Origin: Rhodobacterales bacterium
Lineage (GTDB): Bacteria > Pseudomonadota > Alphaproteobacteria > Rhodobacterales > Rhodobacteraceae
Reading direction: 5' to 3'
DNA length: 34,428 nucleotides
Assembly: GCA_026400325.1 (NCBI GenBank)
Contig: JAPLPF010000163.1
Coordinates: 1 to 34,428, forward strand
Positions within the stretch are counted from its first letter, which is position 1; every line of letters starts with the position of its first letter. The notes beneath the pieces are model-generated. The model had not been told where the DNA came from. It did no database searches and saw only the letters and a program-made list of their open reading frames with translations. Position numbers and translations under genes: made by a program. This document shows, piece after piece, positions 1-8,091 of this stretch.

Positions 1-123
1 CTCGACGGCAGGATCGGCGTATTCGTTGGCGTTGCCGTCGGTGTGCTCGACGGCAGGATCGGCGTATTCGTCGGCGTTGCCGTCGGCGTGCTCGACGGCA
101 GGATCGGCGTATTCGTCGGCGTG
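1..123. repeat. 45-bp tandem repeat, at least 2.7 copies, coding
   Basis: Units start at 1, 46 and 91, each beginning ctcgacggcaggatcggcgt. Units 1 and 2 differ at only two positions, and unit 3 matches for about 33 bases before it diverges. The period is a multiple of three, so each unit encodes 15 residues rich in Thr and Pro on the minus strand. The near identity at DNA level points to recent expansion. The array continues past the left edge, so the true copy number is unknown. Confidence 0.9.
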
Positions 124-455
124 TCTGTGGGGGTGCTTGTTGGAGTACTTGTCGGCGTTGGCGAAAGAGTAAGTGTCGGCGTCGCCGTACCAGTTGGGGT
201 CATTGTTGGAATCGGCGGGGTCGAGGTCGGGACCGGCGTGCTGCGCCCACCGTCCTGATCATCCGAAAACAGAAACGCAAGCGCAGCAAGGCCACCAAAT
301 CCGGTTAAGAACTCGGACCAGTTCCAGTAGCCCGCAACCGGGGTGGGCGTCGGTGTCGGTGTGCTTTCCGCATTATCCTGGGCCAAAGCGGGCAGTGAAG
401 CCATGGCTATCGCCATCGCCGAAATGCAGTTCCGTATTGGTGTCCGCAGGTTCAT
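1..455 (-). CDS. Secreted Thr-Pro-rich tandem-repeat protein (partial, runs off left edge)
   Basis: Read on the minus strand from an ATG at 455, the frame stays open to the window edge (151 codons). It begins with a signal peptide of about 25 residues ending Leu-Ala-Leu-Ala before Gln26, then a short Thr-Pro run, an aromatic patch (Gly-Tyr-Trp-Asn-Trp) and a hydrophobic stretch at about 49-63 followed by acidic residues. From about residue 72 the chain is almost wholly Thr, Pro, Ser and Asn, ending in 15-residue tandem repeats. Such mucin-like sequence is a classic target for O-glycosylation of secreted proteins, and membrane glycosyltransferase genes lie directly upstream on the same strand; a substrate relation is inference. 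The C-terminus is outside the window, so any sorting or anchoring signal cannot be seen. I do not recognise a named family. Confidence 0.7.
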   Translation of the reverse strand, partial: MNLRTPIRNCISAMAIAMASLPALAQDNAESTPTPTPTPVAGYWNWSEFLTGFGGLAALAFLFSDDQDGGRSTPVPTSTPPIPTMTPTGTATPTLTLSPTPTSTPTSTPTDTPTNTPILPSSTPTATPTNTPILPSSTPTATPTNTPILPS

Positions 456-473
456 CAGAAGTGCCTCAACACT

Positions 474-523
474 TTGTGCCAAAGCACAACATGATTCTAG
501 CAGAGTTTGACCTTGGCAAGCAA
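474..523 (-). promoter_or_regulatory. Possible promoter and 16-bp palindrome before the Thr-Pro repeat protein
   Basis: On the minus strand a TTGCTT-like -35 (518-523) and TAGAAT -10 (494-499) are separated by 18 bp. Just downstream, at 474-489, is a perfect palindrome (TTGTGC, 4-base loop, GCACAA) that would overlap the transcription start, where a repressor could bind or a short hairpin form. This would let the repeat protein be expressed apart from the operon ending at 575. It is a pattern match only. Confidence 0.3.
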
Positions 524-574
524 TGGAGTCTGCCGGATAATTCAATTCTCGCGCCGACCTGCGGCAAGGCTGCC

Positions 575-2584
575 CTATTCGAGGCAGGTCTCGGGCGCAA
601 TGCGAAGGATTGTCCCGCCCGAACCGCTGTAGACCGGACTGCCAAGCGCGGTAAGGCCGGTCTCATCAAGGTCCACGTACTCTCGCCGCTCGATCTTTCC
701 GATCACCACATAGCGGATGTCATATCGGCGGACGATGCGACAGCGTTCGTCCCTATCGGTGGTGGTGTAGAACCGGTCCACGTCATTGGCGCGATCATAG
801 GCCGCCGCCACATCATTGCGCCACAGCCACTGGTGGCCGGTCCAGCCGATCACCGCAGGCTGGCCGGTCAGGGCCGACACGCGAGAGGTGTCGGTGAACG
901 CCTTGCCCGTCGCTTCGACCAGCGCCTCGTCGGGGGCAAGGGGAAGGGAACGGGCGGCCTCGACCAGCGGACGCTCGTCGCCCAGAAAGGCCAGGCCGTC
1001 CAGGTTGCGGATGACCGAAGGCGGGGCATAGACATGCGGCAGGTAGGACAGCGTAAGCCCCAGCGGCACCATCGCCGCAAGGGCAACACCGGTCCAGATG
1101 CCGCGCCGGGCCAGGGCCGGGGCAAGGGCTGCACAAGCGGCGATGGCCAAAAGGCTTTGCGCGCGAAAGGTCAGCTTGAACATCGTGTTCGCACGGGCGT
1201 GGTCGTCACCGTAGATGTCTTTCAGGAAAATCACCTCGGGGATGGCCACCAGCAAGACACCTGTTACCGCGACCACGGCGATCGGCAAGAGCGGCACTGC
1301 CTGCGCCCGGCGCAGTGCCAGGACCGGGATCAGCAGCAACGCAGGCAGGACATGGGCGTAGATCACCAGCAACTGCCACAGCGGCGTGCGGAACGCGACG
1401 GGCAGCACCCCGTTGGCAAAGGGCCTGAAGCTGGCAAGGAAGGGGGCTGCGGTCAGGGCCGCGGCCGAAAAGGCCAGGATCGCGGCGGCCGCCAGGCTGT
1501 CGGCCCGGGCGGCAACGGCGGGCATTCCCGGCCCGGTCGGCCGCGACAGCACCACTGCCAGCGCCGCCACCGCGAGAAGTCCGATGATCGCCAGATCCCA
1601 GCTGTTCATCATCAATCCAAGGCCCAGCGTCCAGCCAAACGCCAGCGACTGTGTTGCCGTCGGCATCTGTCCAAGCAATCCGCGCCGCAGGATCGCCAGC
1701 ACCAGCGCCACCGCCACAAGAAACAGCGGCGTCGCCACCAGATGCGCGTGCAGATCGCCCGCAGCGATGCCGTAGGCGAAGAATTCGGTAAAGGCCTTGT
1801 CCAGAGTATCGGGATCAAACCCGATGAAACGGGTCGAATCAGGATAGTAGAACGCGGCCTTTGTGGTTGGCATCCAGCCCCGGAACAGCTGGTACAGGAC
1901 CGAATGGCCATTGCCACCATAGACAGTCAGGATCGCCGCGAACCCGCCCAGCACAAAGGCCAGCTTTTGCCCCCAGGGTGCCGCAAGCCGCGCGGTCAGG
2001 TGAAAGGCACCAAGCGCTGTCAGGGCAAAGATCGTGGCCATGGCCAGGGGATAGGCATGGTCGGGCGTGACCCCGGCCATGTTGCCCCAGGTCCCGACCA
2101 TCGCCTGCCCGACATAGTAGTAATTCAGCCCGTGGCCCGCGAACCAGGCATCCTGTGGCGGCATCGCCTCGGCCCGCATGGCGGCGGACAGAAAGCCCAT
2201 GTCGGTGAACTTTTCCAGCCCCGTCAGGTCGGCGTGGATCAGCTTGGCGGCAAGACCAAGCCAGAACAGCACCAGGAACGCAGCTTCTACCGTCAAGGCT
2301 CCGCGCAGGTCGCGGGGGCCAAGTCCTCCGCGCAGGGCCACAAGGGCCAGCAGAAGGACGCCTGCCTGCGAGGCCTTGTCGAACGGCAGGATCTGGAACG
2401 CGGCCAGGCACCACGGCACCCAGCCCGCGATCAGCCAGCCCAGAAGCTTGCCCATGATCCAGCCGCCGCCTTCGCCCGGCATCAGGCGCAGGGCCAGCGG
2501 CCGGGCCAGCACCCCGGCCAGCGCCAGCCAGCCCAGCCAGCGCAGGACGGATGCCCATTGGTCGGGGGGCAGGCTGCCGATCAT
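575..2584 (-). CDS. DUF2298-type multi-pass membrane protein, probable GT-C-like enzyme
   Basis: A 669-residue protein, almost wholly hydrophobic with many predicted membrane helices. Two landmarks identify the DUF2298 ('YYY') family: an Glu-Lys-Phe-Thr-Asp-Met-Gly-Phe motif near 124-131 and a [10 protein letters not shown] motif near 148-157. The family is known mainly from Chloroflexi and archaea and is poorly characterised; its layout resembles membrane glycosyltransferases that use lipid-linked sugars, but the reaction is unproven. The ATG at 2584 overlaps the stop of the upstream GT39-like gene as ATGA, implying translational coupling; a longer reading from 2626 would overlap that gene by 46 bp and is less likely. 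It is the last gene of the run 6220 to 575. Confidence 0.8.
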   Translation of the reverse strand: MIGSLPPDQWASVLRWLGWLALAGVLARPLALRLMPGEGGGWIMGKLLGWLIAGWVPWCLAAFQILPFDKASQAGVLLLALVALRGGLGPRDLRGALTVEAAFLVLFWLGLAAKLIHADLTGLEKFTDMGFLSAAMRAEAMPPQDAWFAGHGLNYYYVGQAMVGTWGNMAGVTPDHAYPLAMATIFALTALGAFHLTARLAAPWGQKLAFVLGGFAAILTVYGGNGHSVLYQLFRGWMPTTKAAFYYPDSTRFIGFDPDTLDKAFTEFFAYGIAAGDLHAHLVATPLFLVAVALVLAILRRGLLGQMPTATQSLAFGWTLGLGLMMNSWDLAIIGLLAVAALAVVLSRPTGPGMPAVAARADSLAAAAILAFSAAALTAAPFLASFRPFANGVLPVAFRTPLWQLLVIYAHVLPALLLIPVLALRRAQAVPLLPIAVVAVTGVLLVAIPEVIFLKDIYGDDHARANTMFKLTFRAQSLLAIAACAALAPALARRGIWTGVALAAMVPLGLTLSYLPHVYAPPSVIRNLDGLAFLGDERPLVEAARSLPLAPDEALVEATGKAFTDTSRVSALTGQPAVIGWTGHQWLWRNDVAAAYDRANDVDRFYTTTDRDERCRIVRRYDIRYVVIGKIERREYVDLDETGLTALGSPVYSGSGGTILRIAPETCLE

Positions 2585-4197
2585 CGCGTCCGCCCCCAAA
2601 GCGCTGCCAAAGCTTGTGGCGAGCACTCCTCGGCCTTCGCCGGGGCCGTGATCCGCGTCGCAATGGCGACGGCGTCAAGCCGGGTTTCGTTGCGCAAGAG
2701 GGTCAGCGTTGGCCGGTCAAAGACAGTGCGGGTTTCCTCGCCCCCGAGGCCCGGCTCCAACAGCGCGCCAAAGGGGGAGGCCCTGCGGAAGGTGGCCACC
2801 GGGCGAAAGCCAAGCTCGCCCCGCAAGAGCGCCAGATAATAGCCGCAGGCCAGCGGGGCCTCATCCGGCACGCGGGGCAGGACGGCCCAGTTGCGGCGGC
2901 TGGCCACCAAAAGCCAGTCGGCCCCGGCAAGCCCGGTCGCGATGGCAATGGGGTCGGCACCATCCAGCGGCAGCACGACCGTGTCCAGCCCGCCGGTCAG
3001 GGCGGTGTCATGCGGCTCGACCGCGACCACGTCGCCGGGGCGGGCGTGGGCGGTCAGATCAGCCTCGGCCAGCAGCCGCGGGTCACGGGCCTGATAGCTT
3101 GCCGCAAGGTCCAGCCCGGTCAGGGCCATGAACGCAAGGCCCGCACCGACCAGCGCACGGGCGCTTTGCCATGGTATCCGGTCGAACACCTGCGCCACCC
3201 CGATCCCGGCAAGGACCAGCACCACGGGGAACACTGGGGCCAGATACCGGAAAAAGGCCGCATGCCATCCAAAAGTCAGCCCGGCGTAAAGGATGGCAAA
3301 GCCAAGTCCGGGGGCCAGGCCGCGCCAGGCGCTGCGCGGGGCAAGGACCAGCCCGACAAGCGCAAGCAACAGGCCCACCCCTCCGGTCCCACCCCAAAGC
3401 TGGCGCAGCTGATAGGCCGGGCCAAAATCGTCGCGGAACTGCCGGGTCCAGAACACCGGGTTGACGCCAGTGACGACGCCGTTCTCAAACCGCATCGTCG
3501 CCAGCCAGTCCTGCGTGGCAAAGATCAGCGACGGGGTGGCGACCACCGCCACCAGCACGGTCAGCGGCACCGCCCAGGCCAGCGCGCGTAGACAGGCGGC
3601 GTCCGGGCGGCCGGCCAGGACCAGTGCGATCAGCGGGATCACCGCCATCACCAGCGCCGAGGTTTTCAGCCCAAAGCCAAGCCCCAGCAACAAGGCCGTC
3701 CCCAGTGCCATTCCAGTCGTGCCGGTTGCCCCGTGCTGCCAGCGGACGGTTTGCAGCCAAAGGGCGGCAACCAGCAGGATCAGCGCGCTTTCCGTCGTGC
3801 CGAAATGCGCCCACTGGATCAACGGCGCACTGGCCCCGGCGGCCAAGGCAGTGGCCAACGCGGCCCCGCGTCCGGCCAGACGCCCGGCCAGCAGCGCCAT
3901 CACCCCTACCGCAGCAGTGGAAAACAGCGCTGACAGGGCGCGCGCCGACAGACGAAGGCAGTGCTCGGACGTCGTGTCGCAGAACGGCAGGGCGGCCAGC
4001 TTTGGCAGCCAGAGCGCAAGGTCGTTGTAGGCGTGGAAGTCAGGGACAAGCTTGCCCCAGCCAAGGCTGGTCGCCGCGCGGACAAGGTTGCCTTCATCAG
4101 GGTGCAAGCCTCGGCCGGCATCCCAGTTCAGGCCCTGCAGCCGCAGGATCAGCGCGGCAAGGATCAAGACGGGCAAGATCCAGCGTGACCTAAGCAT
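2581..4197 (-). CDS. GT39/ArnT-like membrane glycosyltransferase
   Basis: A 538-residue polytopic protein opening with a membrane helix and then the motif Leu-His-Pro-Asp-Glu-Gly-Asn at 31-37. The Asp-Glu pair in the first periplasmic loop is the hallmark of GT-C enzymes of the PMT/ArnT group, which move a sugar from a polyprenyl-phosphate carrier to a protein or lipid on the outer face of the inner membrane. The acceptor cannot be read from sequence. I chose the ATG at 4197, preceded by a G-rich ribosome site; an in-frame GTG at 4206 would add three residues. The start overlaps the exosortase-like gene by 8 bp and the end overlaps the DUF2298 gene, so the three are probably one transcript. 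Confidence 0.82.
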   Translation of the reverse strand: MLRSRWILPVLILAALILRLQGLNWDAGRGLHPDEGNLVRAATSLGWGKLVPDFHAYNDLALWLPKLAALPFCDTTSEHCLRLSARALSALFSTAAVGVMALLAGRLAGRGAALATALAAGASAPLIQWAHFGTTESALILLVAALWLQTVRWQHGATGTTGMALGTALLLGLGFGLKTSALVMAVIPLIALVLAGRPDAACLRALAWAVPLTVLVAVVATPSLIFATQDWLATMRFENGVVTGVNPVFWTRQFRDDFGPAYQLRQLWGGTGGVGLLLALVGLVLAPRSAWRGLAPGLGFAILYAGLTFGWHAAFFRYLAPVFPVVLVLAGIGVAQVFDRIPWQSARALVGAGLAFMALTGLDLAASYQARDPRLLAEADLTAHARPGDVVAVEPHDTALTGGLDTVVLPLDGADPIAIATGLAGADWLLVASRRNWAVLPRVPDEAPLACGYYLALLRGELGFRPVATFRRASPFGALLEPGLGGEETRTVFDRPTLTLLRNETRLDAVAIATRITAPAKAEECSPQALAALWGRTR

Positions 4198-5215
4198 TCC
4201 GCCCACCCCCAGCTTTGCGCCCGCGCGCAGCGATCAGGACGGGCAGCACGAGAAGATTCAGGTGAACCAGCGTGTTCTGTGCCAGCCGCAGAAGGGCGCG
4301 CAGCGTCTCGGGCGGCGAGAAGTCCTGGGTGGCGAAGGCTCCGGTTCCGTCCGGGACCAGCAGTATCGCCGGGGACTGCGCTGCGGCCAGCGCCCAGACA
4401 GAGGTGACAGCGGCCAGGGTCAGCGCCACCAGCATCGACAAGATCGCCGGGACCAGCCAAAGCGGGCGACGCGTGAAGGCCACCGCAGCCAGCACCACCG
4501 GCAACGCAAGCGCGAAATCTGCAGGGCGCAGCGGGGCCAGGAACAACCTGACCTGTCCCGCAGCATCCGACGCCAAAAGGTTGGTGCCGATGGTCCAACC
4601 GGCCGCACGATGCGCGATCTGGCCGACTTCGGGCCCGGCGAGGGCGGACAGAACCAGGTTTGCCGGTGGAACCAGGGCCTGCGCGACCGTGTCAGCCACT
4701 GCGAGCCACAAAAGGACCAGTGGCAGGGCAAGTGCCAGCAGCGGCAACGCACGCGACACGGGCAGCACGAGCAGGGCCAGAAGCACCACGGTCAACAGCG
4801 GAAAGACCACCACATGCACGGTGTCGAACGCATCCGGCGCCGCAGACAGGACAAGCGCCAGCACCACGATCCGCACAAGGTTGAAGACCTGGATCGCAAC
4901 CAGCCCCAGCGCCAGCCGCCGCAACCCGTCCCCGGCGCCCGCCGCAAGGCCCGCCAGTCCGGCGGCAAGCGAGATGGCAAGCCCATGGCCATCGCAGACC
5001 TCGCTTACCCTGACCGCCCATCCGGTCGCGCCGCGCAGCTCGGTGCCGTTGCGCAGGATGCCGGGGTCGAAAAGGTGCAAAAGCGGGGTTGCAACCTGCG
5101 CAAGCGCAAGGGCGACTGCATCGCCAAGGGCGCGTCCCGGTTCGCTGTCAGCCAATGCAAACCCGAAAGCAAGCACTGCAACGGCGCGTGCCACTCCAGC
5201 CAGATCCTGGCGCAA
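4190..5215 (-). CDS. Exosortase/archaeosortase-like transmembrane protein
   Basis: A 341-residue membrane protein. Three landmarks fit the exosortase catalytic triad: Cys74 in Val-Cys-Asp-Gly-His-Gly, Arg115 in Phe-Asn-Leu-Val-Arg-Ile, and His134 in Phe-Asp-Thr-Val-His, each at the edge of a hydrophobic segment. Exosortases are transpeptidase-like membrane enzymes that process exported proteins with a C-terminal tripartite tag and often sit beside polysaccharide genes, as here. The C-terminal half (about 150-341) adds further membrane helices and a soluble segment beyond the usual core, which is unusual. No target with a recognisable C-terminal tag is seen in the window. The start is TTG at 5215, the first possible codon after the in-frame TGA of the upstream barrel gene; a GTG at 5194 is an alternative. 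Confidence 0.68.
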   Translation of the reverse strand: MRQDLAGVARAVAVLAFGFALADSEPGRALGDAVALALAQVATPLLHLFDPGILRNGTELRGATGWAVRVSEVCDGHGLAISLAAGLAGLAAGAGDGLRRLALGLVAIQVFNLVRIVVLALVLSAAPDAFDTVHVVVFPLLTVVLLALLVLPVSRALPLLALALPLVLLWLAVADTVAQALVPPANLVLSALAGPEVGQIAHRAAGWTIGTNLLASDAAGQVRLFLAPLRPADFALALPVVLAAVAFTRRPLWLVPAILSMLVALTLAAVTSVWALAAAQSPAILLVPDGTGAFATQDFSPPETLRALLRLAQNTLVHLNLLVLPVLIAARGRKAGGGRNA

Positions 5216-5218
5216 GGA

Positions 5219-6220
5219 TCAGAACCGCAAGGTGTACTTGAGCTTGGCGTCCAGACCTTCAAAGTCGTCGTCGCCGAAGTTTGCCCCGATCCCGACGTCA
5301 AAGCCCGAAGCCGCGCCGGTTTTTTGTACCCCGACCCCTAGCCGCGATGCCCAATCCGACGTGTCACCGGGGTCAAGCGCCGGAGACAGCCCGGTATTGC
5401 CTGAAATGCGGAACAGCGCATCGGCGTCGACATAGGGCCGCATCGCACCCACTTCGCCCCAGAAACTGCGCGCCGAAAGCTTGCCCGAAAACTGGTCGCT
5501 GCTGAACCCTTCGACCGCAGCCCCCCCGCTTTCGGTGTAACTGTCGTTGTCCTGGTTCACATACATGAGGCCGAAGCCGAGCAGGATATCGGCATTGCCT
5601 GCCTTGGTCGTGTAGTCGCCGCTAAGGTCGATGAAACTGCGCTGCGCGCCGAAGCTGCCTTTGATCGCCCCACCGGACCGGCTGATGTCGTAGTCAAGGT
5701 CCATGTAACCGATGATGCCGGTCAGGAAGAACGCATCGTTGACCCGGTAATCCAGCCCCAGCGCAAGGCCGACGCCGGAATTGTCGATATGGCCATCGTT
5801 GTAGAGCGTGTCGGTGTCCAGTGACTCGACCAGAAGCCCGCCGAAGAGCAGGGTCTTGTCGTCGATCATCTGGCCCAGAAGCAGGCTGCCCGCAGCAAGC
5901 GATCCATCCAGTCGGCTGGTGTCAAGATCGCGGTAGTCAAAGCGCAAGGCGAGTGACCGTTCACCACCGACGCTGCCGCCGACACCCATCAGCGTGCCAG
6001 AGGTCGAAACCGACACATCCGCCGAACCGCCAGACTCGCGCAATGGGCGCATGTTGTCCTTTATCGAGCGGACCATCAGCTCTGTCGCCACCTCGGTCAG
6101 TTCCGGGACCACAATGCCGGCTGATCCGGGAATATTCTCGGCCAATGCCGGAACCACCCCGGCAAGCAGCGCCGTCAGGGCAAGAAATCCGCGAAGCCGG
6201 GCGACAAGTCGATGCAACAT
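5219..6220 (-). CDS. Autotransporter-type outer-membrane beta-barrel protein
   Basis: A 333-residue exported protein. The ATG at 6220 gives a signal peptide with basic start, hydrophobic core and Ala-Leu-Ala before Glu; earlier in-frame starts would spoil it. After a helical stretch (about 40-60, Val-Arg-Ser-Ile-Lys-Asp-Asn) come alternating amphipathic strands rich in Gly, Asp and aromatic residues, ending in Phe as BAM substrates do. This resembles the translocator domain of autotransporters but has almost no passenger, so it may be a stand-alone barrel or pore. It is first in the minus-strand run with the exosortase-like and glycosyltransferase genes, suggesting a role in surface display or export. 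Its TGA lies three bases before the next start and in the same frame. Confidence 0.75.
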   Translation of the reverse strand: MLHRLVARLRGFLALTALLAGVVPALAENIPGSAGIVVPELTEVATELMVRSIKDNMRPLRESGGSADVSVSTSGTLMGVGGSVGGERSLALRFDYRDLDTSRLDGSLAAGSLLLGQMIDDKTLLFGGLLVESLDTDTLYNDGHIDNSGVGLALGLDYRVNDAFFLTGIIGYMDLDYDISRSGGAIKGSFGAQRSFIDLSGDYTTKAGNADILLGFGLMYVNQDNDSYTESGGAAVEGFSSDQFSGKLSARSFWGEVGAMRPYVDADALFRISGNTGLSPALDPGDTSDWASRLGVGVQKTGAASGFDVGIGANFGDDDFEGLDAKLKYTLRF

Positions 6221-6268
6221 GTTATGGCCATGCAAGGTGTTCCGGATCACGCTAACAGCACGGCACGC

Positions 6269-6305
6269 TTTTTCCAATCGCATTGCTGGCCAAGCCGTGG
6301 AAAAA
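6269..6305. promoter_or_regulatory. Inverted repeat in divergent intergenic region
   Basis: A perfect 8-bp inverted repeat (TTTTTCCA at 6269-6276, TGGAAAAA at 6298-6305, 21-bp spacer) lies between the divergent barrel (-) and GT39-like (+) genes. It could be an operator shared by both promoters. No convincing -35/-10 pair was found, and T/A-run inverted repeats can occur by chance. Confidence 0.25.
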
Positions 6306-6383
6306 CGCGATCTGTGGCGAAGTCGGTGCAGGCGTGCCTATTCCTTGCCCACCAGCCTTTGTCCGAAGGAGCTGACCTTGCGC

Positions 6384-8087
6384 ATGAATTCCCGTTTCGA
6401 CCCGCCCCTGCCGGTGGTGCTGGCTGCGGCAGGGCTGTTTGCGGTCGCGCTGTGGCTGCGGCTGATGGGCACGGACTGGGACGCTTGGGCGAACCTGCAC
6501 CCGGACGAACGCCACATGGTCTTTGTCACCCAGGACATCCAGCGCGCGCTTGAGGCCGCATTGGCCGAGGGGCGGGGCTGGTGGTCGATCTGGTTCGGGC
6601 CGGACGCCGTGTTCGATCCGCGGGCCGAAGGCAAGCTTTACGTCTACGGCGATCTGCCGTTGATCGTGGTCACGCTGGTCAGCCGGGCGCTGGGTGCGAC
6701 GGACTGGGGCTCGACCCTGTGGCTGGGTCGCAGCCTTACGGCGGTGGTCGAAGCCTCGACCGTGCTTGCGGTTTTCATGCTGGGGCTTCGCCTTGTCGGG
6801 CGGCCGGTCGTGGCGCTCGCGGCGGCGGCACTGATGGCCATGGCGCCGACATCGCTGCAACTGGCGAACTTCTATACGGTCGATGGCTGGCTTTCGGCGC
6901 TGAGCCTTTGGGCTCTGGTGCCCCTTGCCGCGCTGATCGGGCCCGAGGGGCGGCTGCGTCATGCGGTGGCCGCCGGGGTGCTGGCGGGGCTGGCCGGGGC
7001 CTGCAAGGTGACGGCGGTGGCGCTGATCCTTCCTGCGCTGGTGGCGGTCGTGCTTGTCTGGCGCCAACGCGGGCCACGCGCAGCACTTTCGGCAGGGGCG
7101 GCGGGTCTGACGGCAGGGCTGCTGGTCTTCCGGCTGGCCAACCCGTCGGCCTTTGCCGGAACCGGGTTCTGGGGTCTGTCGCTGTCGCCCGACATGCTGG
7201 CCGACTTTGCCGAGGTCCGCGCCTATATCCGCGATCCCGGCCCGCCGTCGAACTGGCAGTGGCTGGCGGGGTATCCCACATCGGCCCTTGCGCGCGATGC
7301 GTTCCTGTTCGGGACCGGGCCCGTCCTGGGCCTTCTGGCGCTGGCGGGGCTTCTGCGCCGACCTGTCGGGATGGCATGGCTCCTCCTCGCCGCGCTGGCG
7401 GGCCATCTGGCGTTGAACGCGACGGGCGAAGTGCGTGCCTTGCGCTATCTGGCACCCGTGGTGCCGCTTGCCGCCGTGCTGGCCGTGCCGGTGCTGGCGC
7501 GGCTGCCCGCCCTTGCCCTTGGCATGGTGGTGGCACTTGGCGTCTGGTGGGGCTGGGGCATGGTGCGGCTGCATGACGGCCAGCACCCCCGCCTGATCGC
7601 GACGGAATGGATGCGGCGGCTGCCGCCCGACACGGCGGTAGCGTCCGAGAGCGCCTGGGACGACAGCCTGCCGGTCTGGCAGACCTTCCCCGCCGCCGAA
7701 TGGAGCGTGATGCCTGGCCCTTTCCGGTCGATCCCGCTGGGACTGACGGATTTTCAGGAACCGGACAGTCCGGCCCGGATCGCCGCCGCGCTGGATGAGG
7801 CAGAGTATTTGTCCATCTCCTCGGGTCGTCAGCTTGAAGTGATGCCGCGCCTGCCCGAACGCTTTCCGACGGTGACGAACTACTATGCGGCGCTGCTGTC
7901 CGGGCGACTTTGCTTTGAGCGGGTGCTGTATCTGGACCGGGGCTATCCGCTGCCGGGCTTTCGACTGGATGACCGGTTCGCGCAGGAACCCTGGCGGGTC
8001 TATGACCATCCGATCGTGCAGTTCTGGAAGAAACTGCCCTGCTTTGACCGCGCCAAGGCCGAACGGCTGCTGGCAGGTCAGGAGTGA
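6384..8087 (+). CDS. GT39/ArnT-like membrane glycosyltransferase (second copy)
   Basis: A 567-residue polytopic protein with an N-terminal helix and then Leu-His-Pro-Asp-Glu-Arg-His at 38-44, the Asp-Glu motif of GT-C enzymes using polyprenyl-phosphate sugar donors. It is a distant relative of the minus-strand gene at 2581-4197: the opening (Trp-Asp-Ala, then Leu-His-Pro-Asp-Glu) matches but the rest has drifted, so the two may add different sugars or use different acceptors. An AAGGAG ribosome site at 6366-6371 lies 12 bases before ATG 6384 but only 6 before an in-frame TTG at 6378, so the protein may be two residues longer. It is transcribed away from the barrel gene and converges on the GT4 gene with a 4-base gap. 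Confidence 0.8.
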   Translation: MNSRFDPPLPVVLAAAGLFAVALWLRLMGTDWDAWANLHPDERHMVFVTQDIQRALEAALAEGRGWWSIWFGPDAVFDPRAEGKLYVYGDLPLIVVTLVSRALGATDWGSTLWLGRSLTAVVEASTVLAVFMLGLRLVGRPVVALAAAALMAMAPTSLQLANFYTVDGWLSALSLWALVPLAALIGPEGRLRHAVAAGVLAGLAGACKVTAVALILPALVAVVLVWRQRGPRAALSAGAAGLTAGLLVFRLANPSAFAGTGFWGLSLSPDMLADFAEVRAYIRDPGPPSNWQWLAGYPTSALARDAFLFGTGPVLGLLALAGLLRRPVGMAWLLLAALAGHLALNATGEVRALRYLAPVVPLAAVLAVPVLARLPALALGMVVALGVWWGWGMVRLHDGQHPRLIATEWMRRLPPDTAVASESAWDDSLPVWQTFPAAEWSVMPGPFRSIPLGLTDFQEPDSPARIAAALDEAEYLSISSGRQLEVMPRLPERFPTVTNYYAALLSGRLCFERVLYLDRGYPLPGFRLDDRFAQEPWRVYDHPIVQFWKKLPCFDRAKAERLLAGQE

Positions 8088-8091
8088 TTGT

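Noticed and set aside
1-123. CRISPR array
   Set aside because: The 45-bp units are directly adjacent with no unique spacers and keep a coding frame.
173-2839. Very long plus-strand open frame (888 codons)
   Set aside because: It is antisense to the DUF2298 and GT39-like genes, is rich in Gln, Arg and Gly with no domain pattern, and arises from the high GC content of the true genes.
5216-5221. Read-through fusion of the barrel to the exosortase-like protein
   Set aside because: The TGA and the next start share a frame only three bases apart, but a fused outer-membrane barrel and inner-membrane enzyme makes no topological sense.
6252-8009. Long minus-strand frame opposite the second GT39-like gene
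   Set aside because: Its composition (His, Gln, Arg, Pro rich) is that of an antisense shadow, while the plus strand has a clear membrane protein with an LHPDE motif.
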